Below, piece after piece: positions 22,412 through 30,563 of a stretch of 64,000 bases of DNA. Each line of letters starts with the position of its first letter. Position 1 is the stretch's first letter. A program made the translations under genes and the position numbers. Source of the stretch: Streptomyces sp. NBC_01275 (GTDB lineage Bacteria > Actinomycetota > Actinomycetes > Streptomycetales > Streptomycetaceae); the NCBI RefSeq assembly GCF_026340655.1, contig NZ_JAPEOZ010000001.1:1364001-1428000 (forward strand). The letters run 5' to 3'. The notes beneath the pieces are model-generated. The model did not search any database and was not told the DNA's origin. It saw nothing but the letters and a program-made list of their open reading frames with translations.

Positions 22412-22620
22412 CCTCCCCCTCTGTCATCTCAACCTGAGAGTTTCACCGGCCGCCCGAGGACGCCCGGCTTTCACCGTCGGTGAGAGCGGAAGCCGTCGAC
22501 GCCGTCGGCACCCGCCCTGCTTTCCAGAGTGACCTCGTCCGTGCGGTACGTGAGCCTGAGAGATTCCGGGGAGGAGTTGCTCCTTCGGCGCCTCCGATGA
22601 TGGTCGGAGGACTCTCCCGC
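22412..22620 (-). promoter_or_regulatory. tandem glycine riboswitch in the gcvP leader
   Basis: On the minus strand the leader contains two aptamer-like units. The first has GGGAGAGTCC, CGCCGAAGGAGCAACTCC and AATCTCTCAGG, ending near GTCACTCTGGAAAG. The second has CTCTCACCGACGGTGAAAG, GTGAAACTCTCAGGTTGAG and GACAGAGGGGG. These are the conserved strings of glycine riboswitches (gcvT RNA), and the pair is arranged head to tail as in cooperative tandem forms. The last aptamer ends about 62 nt before the gcvP ATG. Glycine binding would be expected to switch gcvP on. Confidence 0.92.
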
Positions 22621-22742
22621 ACGGGGTCAGCAGCCGGTGCCAGACTACCAGCGAGGTCAACGCTGCCTCCCTCGAGTGGCCGCTCGTCCCAATGTGCTCT
22701 TTGGTAGTGCTTACGGATGAGTTGCGAGCGAGTGGAGGGCCT

Positions 22743-23114
22743 GTGCAGACCGACATCGATCCACGCAACCTGATCGGCCGCAAGGCCTTCGACCGCAACG
22801 GCGCCAAGATCGGCACGATCGACGAGGTCTACCTCGACGACGCGACCGGTGTGCCGGAGTGGGCGGCCATACGCACCGGGCTGTTCTCCCGCGACGCATT
22901 CGTCCCCCTGGAGCCCAGCAAGCTGATCGAGGGCACCCTCCACATCCCCTTCGACCGCGCCCTCATCAAGGACGCCCCCGACTTCGGCGTGGGCCGCCAT
23001 CTCTCCCCCGAACAGGAACTCCAGCTCTACCACCACTACGGTCTCGACATCGCGGCCCCTCCCGCGCTCCCGGACCACGACTTCGGCAGGCTGGCGGGCA
23101 CCGACGAGAGCTGA
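22743..23114 (+). CDS. PRC-barrel domain protein
   Basis: Protein of 123 residues. Residues 8-75 are a PRC-barrel ('RNLIGRKAFDRNGAKIGTID', 'VYLDDATGVPEWAAIRTGLF'), followed by 'LHIPFDRALIKDAPDFGVG' and a short His-rich end. PRC-barrel proteins are small beta-barrels found alone or attached to RNA-processing and photosynthetic proteins. Stand-alone actinobacterial copies have no settled role and are often general stress proteins. The GTG at 22743 follows GGAGGGCCT and starts at the conserved region. The gene diverges from gcvP. Confidence 0.88.
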   Translation: MQTDIDPRNLIGRKAFDRNGAKIGTIDEVYLDDATGVPEWAAIRTGLFSRDAFVPLEPSKLIEGTLHIPFDRALIKDAPDFGVGRHLSPEQELQLYHHYGLDIAAPPALPDHDFGRLAGTDES

Positions 23115-23130
23115 TCCGGTCAGGCGCAGG

Positions 23131-23592
23131 TCAAGCACAGGCCCGTATCAGCGCCGCGACCAACCCGGCGGGGTCGTACAGGGCGCGGGCGCCGTCCGTG
23201 ACGACTCTGCGGGTGCCGACGTCTACGGGGTCGGTCCGCGCCCAGTCGGGTGAGCCGACGCCCACCTCGACCTCCAGACCGGAGGCGGTGACATGCCGCC
23301 ACTCCGTGACGGGCCCCCACTGCTGGATCCGGACCACCTCGCCGAGGGCCAGCTCACGCACCCAGGCGTCGTCGTCGGCGTACCGCGAAGGCTCGGTCGT
23401 GAGCAGCACGAGATCGACGTCGGAGTCGGGGCGGGCGGCGTCCCGCGCCCAGGACCCGACCAGCAGCAGCGCGACGGCATCGCTGCGGTTCCCGGCCCAC
23501 CGGGTGACCCGGTCCACGACGGTGCGCATCTCGAGCTGCCGCTCCGCGGACACCCCGACCGTGCTCGCGGTCCCCTCTCCCTGCACTGTCAT
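23131..23592 (-). CDS. nucleotidyltransferase-fold protein
   Basis: Protein of 153 residues. The motif 'LLLVGSWARDAARPDSDVDL' (about residues 42-61) is the GSx(n)DxD signature of the DNA polymerase beta-like nucleotidyltransferase fold, with both metal-binding Asp residues. Residues 85-140 ('GEVVRIQQWGPVTEW', 'VEVGVGSPDW') fit small stand-alone enzymes of this type. The substrate is unknown. It could be an aminoglycoside-adenylyl-type or a MNT-like antitoxin-type protein, but no HEPN partner is adjacent. The ATG at 23592 has GAGGAGG upstream. It converges with the PRC-barrel gene (16 bp between stops). Confidence 0.8.
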   Translation of the reverse strand: MTVQGEGTASTVGVSAERQLEMRTVVDRVTRWAGNRSDAVALLLVGSWARDAARPDSDVDLVLLTTEPSRYADDDAWVRELALGEVVRIQQWGPVTEWRHVTASGLEVEVGVGSPDWARTDPVDVGTRRVVTDGARALYDPAGLVAALIRACA

Positions 23593-23691
23593 GCCCCCTC
23601 CTCTTCCGATACCGGCACCGCCTCGGCCGACGCTGCCACGGCGCCGCACCCGACGCCAACTGGCGCCCTCACCCTGTGTAACTGATCGGCC

Positions 23692-25128
23692 TCACCCAGA
23701 GTTCCCGGGATGCGCCGTCGCCGATCCGACGACCGATTCGACCGCACCGGCCTCTCCCGCATCGGCCTCGCCCGCGCCGCCCGCCTCCGCCGGCCCGCGG
23801 CGCACCAACGGCAGCGGATCGGCCGGGTCCAGCTCCGGATCGTCGACCCGGAACGTCCGCACCCGCCCCGGGGCCGACTCGGGCGTCTCGAACCGGACGG
23901 TGACCCGGCCCAGCCCGCTGCCCTGCACCCAGCCGTGCCCCAGCTCGGCGTGGCGCACATCCTGCCCCGGACGCCACTGGCGCTCGACCGGCGCCCCCGC
24001 AGCCTCCCCTACGGGCTCGTCGGGAAGCTCCTCCTCGGGCCCGGCCGCCACGTCCTCCGCCGCCTGGGCGAACAGGTCCTCCTGCGTGTAGTCGGCCAGG
24101 CCGCTGACGCCCACGCCGAGCAGCCGCACCCCGCCCGTCGTGTCCACGGAGTCCAGCAGCCGCGCCGCCGCCTCCCGCACCACCGCAGGATCGTCTGTGG
24201 GCCCGCGCAGGGTCTCCGACCGGGTGAGCGTGGAGAAGTCGTACCGGCGCACCTTCAGCACGATGGTCCGCCCCGACAGCCCGGCCTCCCGCAGTCTGCG
24301 CACGCACCGGTCAGCGAGCCGCTGCACCTCCAGCTCCACCCGGACCCGGTCGTGGATGTCCATGTCGTACGTGTCCTCGACCGACACCGACTTGGTCTCC
24401 CGCTCGGCCACGACGGGCCGGTCGTCCCGCGCCAGCGCCATGGCGTACAGCCCGTGCCCGTGCGCCTTGCCCAGCAGCCGCACAAGCTCGTCCTCCCCCG
24501 CCTCCACGATCTCGTCGACCGTGGTGATCCCCGCCCGTCGCAGATGATCGCCGGTGGCCGGCCCGACCCCCGGCAGGGTCCGCACCGGCAGCGGTCCGAG
24601 GAGCGCCCGCTCGGTCCCCGGTTCGATGAGGACCAGACCGTCGGGCTTGGCCTGCTCCGAGCCGATCTTCGCGAGCATCTTGCAGGAGGCCAGCCCCACC
24701 GAGCCCGTGAGCCCCGTGACGGCCCGGATGTCCGCCCGGAGGCTGATCCCGGCCAGCAGCGCGGACTCACTGTCCCAAGCCGTCTCCCCGGCCAGCAGAT
24801 CGACGAACGCCTCATCGAGGCTCAGCGGCTCCACCAACGGCGACAGGGCCCGCAGCAGCCTCATCACCTGCTCGCTGATCGACCGGTAGAACGCGAAGCG
24901 CGGCACGAGATAGGCCGCGTTCGGAGCCAGCCTGCGCGCCTGGGCCATGGGCATCGCCGAGTGCACCCCGAACACCCGCGCCTCATAGGAGGCGGTCGCG
25001 ACCACCCCGCGGGGTCCGAGACCGCCCACGACCACGGCTTTCCCGCGCAGACTCGGCTTGGACGCCTGCTCCGCCTGGGCGTAGAAGGCATCCATGTCGA
25101 GATGCAGGATCGTGGGCGCGTTTCTCAC
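23692..25128 (-). CDS. dinB: DNA polymerase IV (Y family) with a C-terminal extension
   Basis: Protein of 478 residues. 'ILHLDMDAFYAQAEQ' (first catalytic Asp pair region) and 'PLSLDEAFVDL' (third catalytic acidic residue with its partner) mark the Y-family palm. 'GSVGLASCKMLAKIGSEQAK' and 'RTLPGVGPATGDHLRRAGI' mark the thumb helix-hairpin-helix, and the little finger follows to about residue 345. After that come an acidic linker and a beta-rich module ('PGQDVRHAELGHGWVQGSGL', then 'TVRFETP') that standard 350-residue DinB proteins lack. It performs error-prone bypass synthesis. The GTG at 25128 starts at the conserved N-terminus but has no clear ribosome site. No LexA box was seen. Confidence 0.93.
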   Translation of the reverse strand: MRNAPTILHLDMDAFYAQAEQASKPSLRGKAVVVGGLGPRGVVATASYEARVFGVHSAMPMAQARRLAPNAAYLVPRFAFYRSISEQVMRLLRALSPLVEPLSLDEAFVDLLAGETAWDSESALLAGISLRADIRAVTGLTGSVGLASCKMLAKIGSEQAKPDGLVLIEPGTERALLGPLPVRTLPGVGPATGDHLRRAGITTVDEIVEAGEDELVRLLGKAHGHGLYAMALARDDRPVVAERETKSVSVEDTYDMDIHDRVRVELEVQRLADRCVRRLREAGLSGRTIVLKVRRYDFSTLTRSETLRGPTDDPAVVREAAARLLDSVDTTGGVRLLGVGVSGLADYTQEDLFAQAAEDVAAGPEEELPDEPVGEAAGAPVERQWRPGQDVRHAELGHGWVQGSGLGRVTVRFETPESAPGRVRTFRVDDPELDPADPLPLVRRGPAEAGGAGEADAGEAGAVESVVGSATAHPGNSG

Positions 25129-25197
25129 ATGTCCGATGCTGCACCACGCCACTGACAACGGCGTCGCCCGGCCGCCCACCGAACCCCGGCAGGGGCC

Positions 25198-25842
25198 TCA
25201 GACCGCCCGGTTGCGCCGACGCGCCAGCTCGTCCGCCGGATTGTGCCCGACGAGCGTCTCGCCCGTGTCGACCCGCTCCCCGTGCAGCTGCGACAGCGCG
25301 CTGTCCACGTCCCGCCAGACCACGCCCACCGCGATCCCGAAGATGCCCTGACCGCCCTGGAGCAGCGCGTGCACCTCGTCCGGCGAGGTGCACTCGTAGA
25401 CCGTCGCGCCGTCGCTCATCAGCGTCATGCGCTCGAGGTCGCGGAAGCCGCGCTCACGCAGATGCTGGACGGTGGTGCGAATGTTCTGCAGCGACACCCC
25501 GGTGTCGAGGAACCGCTTGACGATCTTCAGGACGACGACGTCCCGGAAGCTGTACAGCCGCTGCGTGCCGGACCCGTGGGCGGGCCGCACGCTGGGCTCG
25601 ACGAGCCCGGTGCGCGCCCAGTAGTCCAGTTGCCGATAGGTGATGCCGGCGGCTGCACAGGCCGTCGGACCGCGATAGCCGATCTGCTCGGACGCCATGG
25701 ACGTCGCCCCTCCGCTGCTCGGCACGGCCGCCGGTCGCTGCGGAACGTGATCGGCCGCGCTGCTGTGAAGCGGGTACGGACCGTTCCCCCCGACACCGAG
25801 TTCGGGGGCGCCCCCAGCCGTACCGTCGCCGCTGCTTCTCAC
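25198..25842 (-). CDS. MerR family regulator, Rv1830 (ResR/McdR)-like
   Basis: Protein of 214 residues with a Gly/Ser/Pro-rich N-terminus (1-50), a MerR-type winged helix starting 'YRGPTACAAAGITYRQLDYW' and 'GTQRLYSFRDVVVLKIVKRF', then a coiled coil and a C-terminal part 'VYECTSPDEVHALLQGGQGI'. No metal-binding Cys cluster is present, so it is not a metal sensor. The gene order with the DUF151 gene and a second MerR gene matches mycobacterial Rv1828-Rv1830, where the last one affects growth and division (family knowledge). The GTG at 25842 has GGAGG five bases upstream; an in-frame start at 25920 lies upstream of the predicted -10 box and is unlikely. Confidence 0.87.
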   Translation of the reverse strand: MRSSGDGTAGGAPELGVGGNGPYPLHSSAADHVPQRPAAVPSSGGATSMASEQIGYRGPTACAAAGITYRQLDYWARTGLVEPSVRPAHGSGTQRLYSFRDVVVLKIVKRFLDTGVSLQNIRTTVQHLRERGFRDLERMTLMSDGATVYECTSPDEVHALLQGGQGIFGIAVGVVWRDVDSALSQLHGERVDTGETLVGHNPADELARRRNRAV

Positions 25843-25872
25843 GCCGACCTCCGTCCTTGACCTGCCTTCACG

Positions 25873-25901
25873 ACGGTAGGCAGTCACCAGGGGTGCGTCA
25901 A
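25873..25901 (-). promoter_or_regulatory. predicted promoter of the Rv1830-like MerR gene
   Basis: Minus-strand TTGACG (25896-25901), a 17-bp spacer and TACCGT (25873-25878). The GTG start is about 30 bp downstream of the -10 box, leaving a short leader with GGAGG. Confidence 0.65.
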
Positions 25902-25910
25902 CGATCGCCA

Positions 25911-25928
25911 CACTCGGCACGCCGAGTG
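25911..25928 (-). promoter_or_regulatory. palindrome just upstream of the MerR promoter
   Basis: CACTCGGC and GCCGAGTG form perfect 8-bp arms with a 2-bp centre (AC). The site ends 9 bp before the -35 box, a place suited to an activator or an autoregulator. It is not the spacer-centred site of classical MerR promoters. Confidence 0.5.
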
Positions 25929-25948
25929 ATAATCACCCAAGGAGTGGT

Positions 25949-25973
25949 TTCCCGCGCTCCACCGCGGGGAAAG
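25949..25973 (-). terminator. hairpin after the DUF151 gene
   Basis: TTTCCCGCG and CGCGGGGAAA pair with one bulge across CTCCAC. It lies about 115 bp after the DUF151 stop and before the MerR promoter, so it may separate the two transcripts. Confidence 0.45.
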
Positions 25974-26086
25974 GCTAGCCGAATGCGCTGAGCGGAAGCC
26001 GTAGGACTCTCTCACTCGCCGCTGGCAATTGCCGGAAACGGGGCATCTGCCCCGTCCGATCCGGCCCCGGCTTCTGCGCGTGCGGG

Positions 26087-26560
26087 CTACTGGTTGCTGG
26101 TGCCGAAGTCCTCGGGCGAGATCTGGTCGAGGAACTCGCGGAACTTCTCCACCTCGTCCTCCTGCTCGTCCGGGATGGCGATGCCCGCGTCGTCGAGCAC
26201 CGTGTCACTGCCGTAGATCGGCGTTCCGGTGCGCAGCGCCAGCGCTATGGCGTCGGACGGCCGCGCGCTCACCTCGACCCCGCTGGCGAAGACCAGCTCC
26301 GCGTAGAAGACGCCCTCCCGGAGATCCGTGATGCGCACTTCCGTGAGCTCCTGGCCGACGGCTTCCAGCACGTCCTTGAACAGGTCGTGGGTCAGCGGTC
26401 GCGCGGGGGCCATGCCCTGCTGGGCGAAGGCGATCGCCGTGGCCTCCTGCGGTCCGATCCAGATGGGGAGGTAACGGTCGCCTCCCACTTCGCGCAGCAG
26501 CACGATCGGTTGGTTGGAGGGCATCTCGACCCGGACACCTACGACATCGAGCTCGTTCAC
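26087..26560 (-). CDS. DUF151 bifunctional nuclease family protein
   Basis: Protein of 157 residues starting 'MNELDVVGVRVEMPSNQPIV', with 'YLPIWIGPQEATAIAFAQQG', 'RPLTHDLFKDVLEAVG' and 'VSARPSDAIALALRTGTPIY', the continuous core of the DUF151 (bifunctional nuclease) family. The mycobacterial orthologue is Rv1829. Plant and bacterial relatives show DNase/RNase activity, but the role in actinobacteria is not settled. The acidic tail (residues 125-157) is normal for the family. GTG start. It lies between two MerR-type genes on the same strand. Confidence 0.93.
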   Translation of the reverse strand: MNELDVVGVRVEMPSNQPIVLLREVGGDRYLPIWIGPQEATAIAFAQQGMAPARPLTHDLFKDVLEAVGQELTEVRITDLREGVFYAELVFASGVEVSARPSDAIALALRTGTPIYGSDTVLDDAGIAIPDEQEDEVEKFREFLDQISPEDFGTSNQ

Positions 26561-26644
26561 ACAGCAACCCTAGGCCGTGCCCGGGATGTTTGGGTAGTCG
26601 GGCCGGGAACGGGTGACCGATCCGCCCAGGGCGAAACCACCGGC

Positions 26645-27382
26645 TCAGGGCAGTCGTACGCCGAGCGCGGTCTGCACGAGCGCCGCATGCAGCTTGACCG
26701 TGAGTCCCGCGAGCTCCTTCGCACGAGCCTCGGCGTGCGCCCTGGTCTGGGGATTGCGGTGACGCTTGAGCGGGGCGACCACCTGGTCCACCAGCCCTGC
26801 CTCACGGTCGGCCGCGGCCTTCATCACCCGAAGATGCCGGGGCTCGATCCCGAACCGCCCCAGCTCGGCCACCAGAGCGGCCACAGTGGCCGCCTCGGCG
26901 TCGTAGACCCCGCCTTCCAGCGGCACGAGGAGTCCGTACGACTCCCACTCCACCAGCTCCGGCTCGTCTATTCCGGCGGCCGCCAGCAGCTCGGCGCGCC
27001 CGATCCGGGCCACGGTGGGCCCGTCCGACACCTCGAGCCCGGACTCCCCGTCCCGCTGCCGGCCCACGGTCGGCAGCGGCGCGGCCTCACCGCGCTCCAT
27101 GGCGTCCAGGTGCTCCCGGATCACCTTGAGCGGCAGATAGTGGTCCCGCTGCATCCTCAGGACGTGACCGAGGCGCTCGACGTCCTCCACGCTGAACTTG
27201 CGATACCCCGACGGGGTGCGCTGCGGCTCGACGAGCCCCTCCGACTCCAGGAAACGGATCTTGGAGATGGTGACTTCGGGGAACTCGTCACGCAGCATGT
27301 TCAGCACGGTGCCGATGCTCATCAGACCACCGTCCCCGGCGGCGACGCCGTGGCCGGCGCCGCCCCTCGGTGTTTGAAGCAT
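26645..27382 (-). CDS. ftsR: MerR family regulator, FtsR (Rv1828)-like
   Basis: Protein of 245 residues. The N-terminal MerR DNA-binding domain reads 'MSIGTVLNMLRDEFPEVTIS', then 'FLESEGLVEPQRTPSGYRKF' and 'RLGHVLRMQRDHYLPLKVIR'. The C-terminal half is a family-specific effector region ('AELLAAAGIDEPELVEWESY', 'RHLRVMKAAADREAGLVDQV'). It directly follows garA as in corynebacteria and mycobacteria, where the orthologue FtsR activates ftsZ and controls cell division (family knowledge). The symbol is given on domain and synteny grounds. The ATG at 27382 follows GGGAAGG; an internal ATG 20 residues later is possible. Confidence 0.85.
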   Translation of the reverse strand: MLQTPRGGAGHGVAAGDGGLMSIGTVLNMLRDEFPEVTISKIRFLESEGLVEPQRTPSGYRKFSVEDVERLGHVLRMQRDHYLPLKVIREHLDAMERGEAAPLPTVGRQRDGESGLEVSDGPTVARIGRAELLAAAGIDEPELVEWESYGLLVPLEGGVYDAEAATVAALVAELGRFGIEPRHLRVMKAAADREAGLVDQVVAPLKRHRNPQTRAHAEARAKELAGLTVKLHAALVQTALGVRLP

Positions 27383-27425
27383 GGACCTTCCCTGGGGGTC
27401 CCCCCGGACGGCGCCCGGGGGAGGG

Positions 27426-28202
27426 TCAGTAGCCCTGCTGGCTCGCGTAGAAGACCAGCCGGTACTTGCCGATCTGCACCTCGTCGCCGTTCGACAGAGC
27501 GACCTCGTCGATCCGCTCCCGGTTGACGTACGTGCCGTTCAGACTGCCGACGTCCGCCACCCGGAACGTGCCGTCCGGATTGCGCCGGAACTCCACATGG
27601 CGACGCGAGACGGTCACGTCGTCCAGGAAGATGTCGCTCTGCGGGTGACGCCCGGCCGTCGTCAGGTCGCCGTCCAGCAGGAAGCGACTGCCCGAGTTCG
27701 GACCGCGGCGCACGACCAGCAGCGCGGAGCCCAGCGGCAACGCGTCCACGGCGGCCTGCGCCTCCGGAGAGAGCGCCGGCAGCTGCGTCTGGCCGGTGAC
27801 CTCGGCGTCGTAGGCCTCGAGACCGGAGATCGAGATCGTGGAGGTCGTCTCCGACGCGCGCTCGGGCGTCAGACCGGGGCGCAGCGGCGCGCCGCAGTTG
27901 GAACAGAAGCGGCTGTTCTCCGCGTTGCGGTTACCGCACCTCGTACACACCAGGGCCGACATAGGAGAAAACCCTCCACCCGTACTTGAGGTTGACGGTT
28001 GGCCGAAACCTATGTCGCCGGACTGGGCAGGGTCAACAGACGCCGCGCCCTGACCTCCGGAAATATCACCGCCCGGACCACCCACCTGGTCCCGGAACAG
28101 CGGCCGCTGGCCCTCTGCGTCAGGCTGTGCGCGATGACGAGCGGTCGCGTTGTCGCTGCCCTCTCGCGCGCTCTTGCCGAACAACTTCGCAAACAACTTC
28201 AC
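27426..28202 (-). CDS. garA: GarA-like FHA protein with zinc ribbon and ETTS phosphorylation motif
   Basis: Protein of 258 residues. After a polar N-terminus (1-80) come a zinc ribbon (Cys86, Cys89, Cys100, Cys103), the 'ETTS' motif (118-121) and an FHA domain (165-258) with 'GRHPQSDIFLDDVTVSRRHV' and 'DVGSLNGTYVNRERI'. In mycobacteria GarA is phosphorylated by PknB/PknG on an ETTS threonine, then binds its own FHA domain and stops inhibiting 2-oxoglutarate enzymes (family knowledge). That motif is conserved here, so the same switch is likely. Mycobacterial GarA is shorter and lacks the zinc ribbon. The GTG at 28202 has AAGGGG upstream; an internal ATG at residue 81 would give the short form. 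Confidence 0.9.
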   Translation of the reverse strand: MKLFAKLFGKSAREGSDNATARHRAQPDAEGQRPLFRDQVGGPGGDISGGQGAASVDPAQSGDIGFGQPSTSSTGGGFSPMSALVCTRCGNRNAENSRFCSNCGAPLRPGLTPERASETTSTISISGLEAYDAEVTGQTQLPALSPEAQAAVDALPLGSALLVVRRGPNSGSRFLLDGDLTTAGRHPQSDIFLDDVTVSRRHVEFRRNPDGTFRVADVGSLNGTYVNRERIDEVALSNGDEVQIGKYRLVFYASQQGY

Positions 28203-28392
28203 GGGCGATTCCCCTTGACCGAAACAGACCCGCCCGTGGGGCAGGACGAACCCTGACTGATTACACCGGTCGACCCGGACACCTTCACAACGTCCGTATC
28301 CACCAGACAGTTTCCACCACGCACCACCCGATCGGTGCGTCGACCCCCCGCAACCTCATGCCCCTGCCGGACGGCCCCCATGCACCCCCGGT

Positions 28393-29226
28393 TCACTGGG
28401 AGGACGACCGAGCGTAGTCAGGCTGCTTCGCCGCTCGCAAGGCGTCCACGACGATCTTGGTCGATTGCTCGACGGTCACGGTGGCCTGCTCCTTCTCCAG
28501 CGTCTGCACCACGCCTCCAGGGATGTTCAGCGCTGGTTCGAGGTCCTTCGGGTTGCCGATGACCTTGAAACGAAAGGGCGCGTTGATCTTGTTCCCGTCG
28601 ACGCTCACACTCTTGCCTGAATCCGTCAGGTAGGTGCCGGCGACGACGCGCACGCCGTTCACCTGGATCGCCTCCGCGCCGGCCGCGCGCAGCTCCTGGA
28701 TCGCGTCGAGCAGCATGTCCGCCTGGACCGTTCCCTTCGTGTCCTCGATGGTCATCGTGATGCCGGGCCCCTCGGCGGCCACCGTGCCCGCCAGAATGCC
28801 GAGTTGCCTCTCCTTCTCGACCGTCTGCTTACGCGCTTCCTCGGCCTGGTCGGAGCTGTTCTCCAGCTCCTGCCGCTGCTTCTCGAGACCCTGCTTCTCG
28901 TCCTCAAGACGTTGGCTGCGGTCATCCAGTTCATCGAGGATGCGTACAAGATCTTCCTGCCGCGCGCCGCGCAGGGCGTTGCCGCTGTCGCTGTTGGAGG
29001 CGACCTGGACGGCCAGGCCGAAGCCGAGACCGAACAGCAGCAGGGCGACGATGAGTTGGGCCCGGCTGACCCGCGGCGGCCACAGTCCGTTCACCAGCCG
29101 CTGCCGACCGGTCAGCACGGGAGCGGCCGGCTCCTCGGGCGCGCCCTGCGCGGGGGAAGCCGCCGGAACCTCCTCGGGAAGCTCCTTGCGCAGTCTGTTC
29201 TCGGGTGTCTCGTCCTGGTCGCTCAT
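28393..29226 (-). CDS. DUF881 membrane protein
   Basis: Protein of 277 residues. The cytoplasmic N-terminus (1-55) is rich in Glu/Pro. A single transmembrane helix ('LIVALLLFGLGFGLAVQVAS') is followed by a coiled coil of about 50 residues ('LDDRSQRLEDEKQGLEKQRQ') and the DUF881 core ('LGILAGTVAAEGPGITMTIE', 'LRAAGAEAIQVNGVRV'). The DUF881-small basic protein-DUF881 trio is widespread in Gram-positive bacteria and is linked to cell division and the envelope, with no known enzyme activity. Spacing to the upstream small basic protein gene is five bases, so they are coupled. Confidence 0.9.
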   Translation of the reverse strand: MSDQDETPENRLRKELPEEVPAASPAQGAPEEPAAPVLTGRQRLVNGLWPPRVSRAQLIVALLLFGLGFGLAVQVASNSDSGNALRGARQEDLVRILDELDDRSQRLEDEKQGLEKQRQELENSSDQAEEARKQTVEKERQLGILAGTVAAEGPGITMTIEDTKGTVQADMLLDAIQELRAAGAEAIQVNGVRVVAGTYLTDSGKSVSVDGNKINAPFRFKVIGNPKDLEPALNIPGGVVQTLEKEQATVTVEQSTKIVVDALRAAKQPDYARSSSQ

Positions 29227-29231
29227 CGGCC

Positions 29232-29564
29232 TCACGCCCGGAAGACGTGCCGACGGATCGCCGCGGCGTTGGAGAAGATCCGGATGCCGAGGACGACCAC
29301 CACACCGGTGGACAGCTGGGCGCCCACGCCCAACTTGTCGCCCAGGAAGACGATCAGGGCGGCCACGACGACGTTCGACAGGAACGACACCACGAAGACC
29401 TTGTCGTCGAAGATGCCGTCGAGCATGGCCCGCAGACCGCCGAACACGGCGTCCAGCGCCGCCACGACGGCGATGGGCAGATAAGGCTCGACGACCGCCG
29501 GGATCTCTGGCCGGACCAACAGGCCGGCCACGACTCCCACGACGAGGCCCAGTACGGCGATCAC
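29232..29564 (-). CDS. sbp: small basic protein (Sbp, DUF1290)
   Basis: Membrane protein of 110 residues with three hydrophobic helices: 'MIAVLGLVVGVVAGLLVRPE' at the N-terminus, 'AALDAVFGGLRAMLDGIFDD' in the loop that defines the family, and 'VVVAALIVFLGDKLGVGAQL'. Its start overlaps the stop of the preceding DUF881 gene by four bases. In Bacillus the homologue is encoded just before ftsA and ftsZ (family knowledge), suggesting an envelope or division role. Confidence 0.92.
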   Translation of the reverse strand: MIAVLGLVVGVVAGLLVRPEIPAVVEPYLPIAVVAALDAVFGGLRAMLDGIFDDKVFVVSFLSNVVVAALIVFLGDKLGVGAQLSTGVVVVLGIRIFSNAAAIRRHVFRA

Positions 29565-30457
29565 GATGTGCCCTTCTCACTTCTCGGCTGTGCTGTACGT
29601 ACGATCACACTCGGTGCGGCGGGCAGCCGGACGTCGTCCTCCACGGAAATGGCGGTCCGGATGCCGTAGTTCTCCTGCAGGGCGTTCAGATACAGCCCGT
29701 CGGCGCTGTTCTGGAACCTGGTGCTCAGGTTCTCCCCGTCCCCCACCGCGAGCACCGTGTACGGCGGCACCAGCGGCTTGTTGTCGACCAGTATCGCGTC
29801 GCCCGCGGCCCTGATCGCCGACAGCGCCGTCAGCCGCTGCCCGTTGATCGAGACGGCCTCGGCGCCCGACGCCCACAGCCCGTTGACCACCCGCTGCATG
29901 TCACGGTCCCGCACCCGCCCGGTGTCGGAGAACCCCGAGGTCTCCCGCGGGTCGCCGTCACCGCCCGTGGTGGCTTCCTTCGCATCGTTCACGACCAGCT
30001 TGACGCCGGGCCCGTGCACCTCGACGGCGCCCGCCAGGATGCCCACCAGGTCCGCCCGGCCACTGCCGCCGCTCTGCTTGAGCGCCTCCTGCTGCCGAGC
30101 GCTCACATCGTCGCGCAGCGTGTCGACGGCGCGCTCCAGCTTGTCGGCCGCCTCGGTCTCGCGGTCGATGCGGTCGATCAGCTCCTCGCGCTCCTTGGCC
30201 ACGACCGGAGCCGCGACCCGCGCCTGCGCGGCGCCCACCGTCACGACCAGAGCCGCGAGCACCAGTCCCGCGGCGAGACCGAGTTTCGCCCTCAGTGTCT
30301 TCGGCATGCCGCCGGCGTCCTCGGACTCCTTGCGGGCGGCGGCCTCGGCGTAGCCGTCGTCGAGGCTGTGGTCCATGACGTTGGTGAGCAGCGACATGGA
30401 CGCGTCCGGGCGCGACACGCGCGCGGGTGTGCTCCGAACGGGGGGCTGCTGCGGCAT
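29561..30457 (-). CDS. DUF881 membrane protein (upstream paralogue)
   Basis: Protein of 298 residues with a cytoplasmic N-terminus ('SMSLLTNVMDHSLDDGYAEA'), one transmembrane helix ('LGLAAGLVLAALVVTVGAAQ'), a coiled coil ('REELIDRIDRETEAADKLER') and a DUF881 core ('LVGILAGAVEVHGPGVKLVV', 'LWASGAEAVSINGQRLTALS'). It differs from the second DUF881 protein mainly in the N-terminus and in an insertion with 'GGDGDPRETSGFSDTGRVRD'. The start is uncertain between two ATGs nine bases apart (30466 and 30457); neither has a clear ribosome site. It is the first gene of the trio. Confidence 0.88.
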   Translation of the reverse strand: MPQQPPVRSTPARVSRPDASMSLLTNVMDHSLDDGYAEAAARKESEDAGGMPKTLRAKLGLAAGLVLAALVVTVGAAQARVAAPVVAKEREELIDRIDRETEAADKLERAVDTLRDDVSARQQEALKQSGGSGRADLVGILAGAVEVHGPGVKLVVNDAKEATTGGDGDPRETSGFSDTGRVRDRDMQRVVNGLWASGAEAVSINGQRLTALSAIRAAGDAILVDNKPLVPPYTVLAVGDGENLSTRFQNSADGLYLNALQENYGIRTAISVEDDVRLPAAPSVIVRTAQPRSEKGTS

Positions 30458-30563
30458 GCCGCACATCGTCGCACGTCGCGCCCACTACCTCCGAATGGCC
30501 CCACCGGCGTGCCGGACCGGCCCCTCGGGGACACATGTCCGGCACGCGCGCGTGCCGCGTCGA

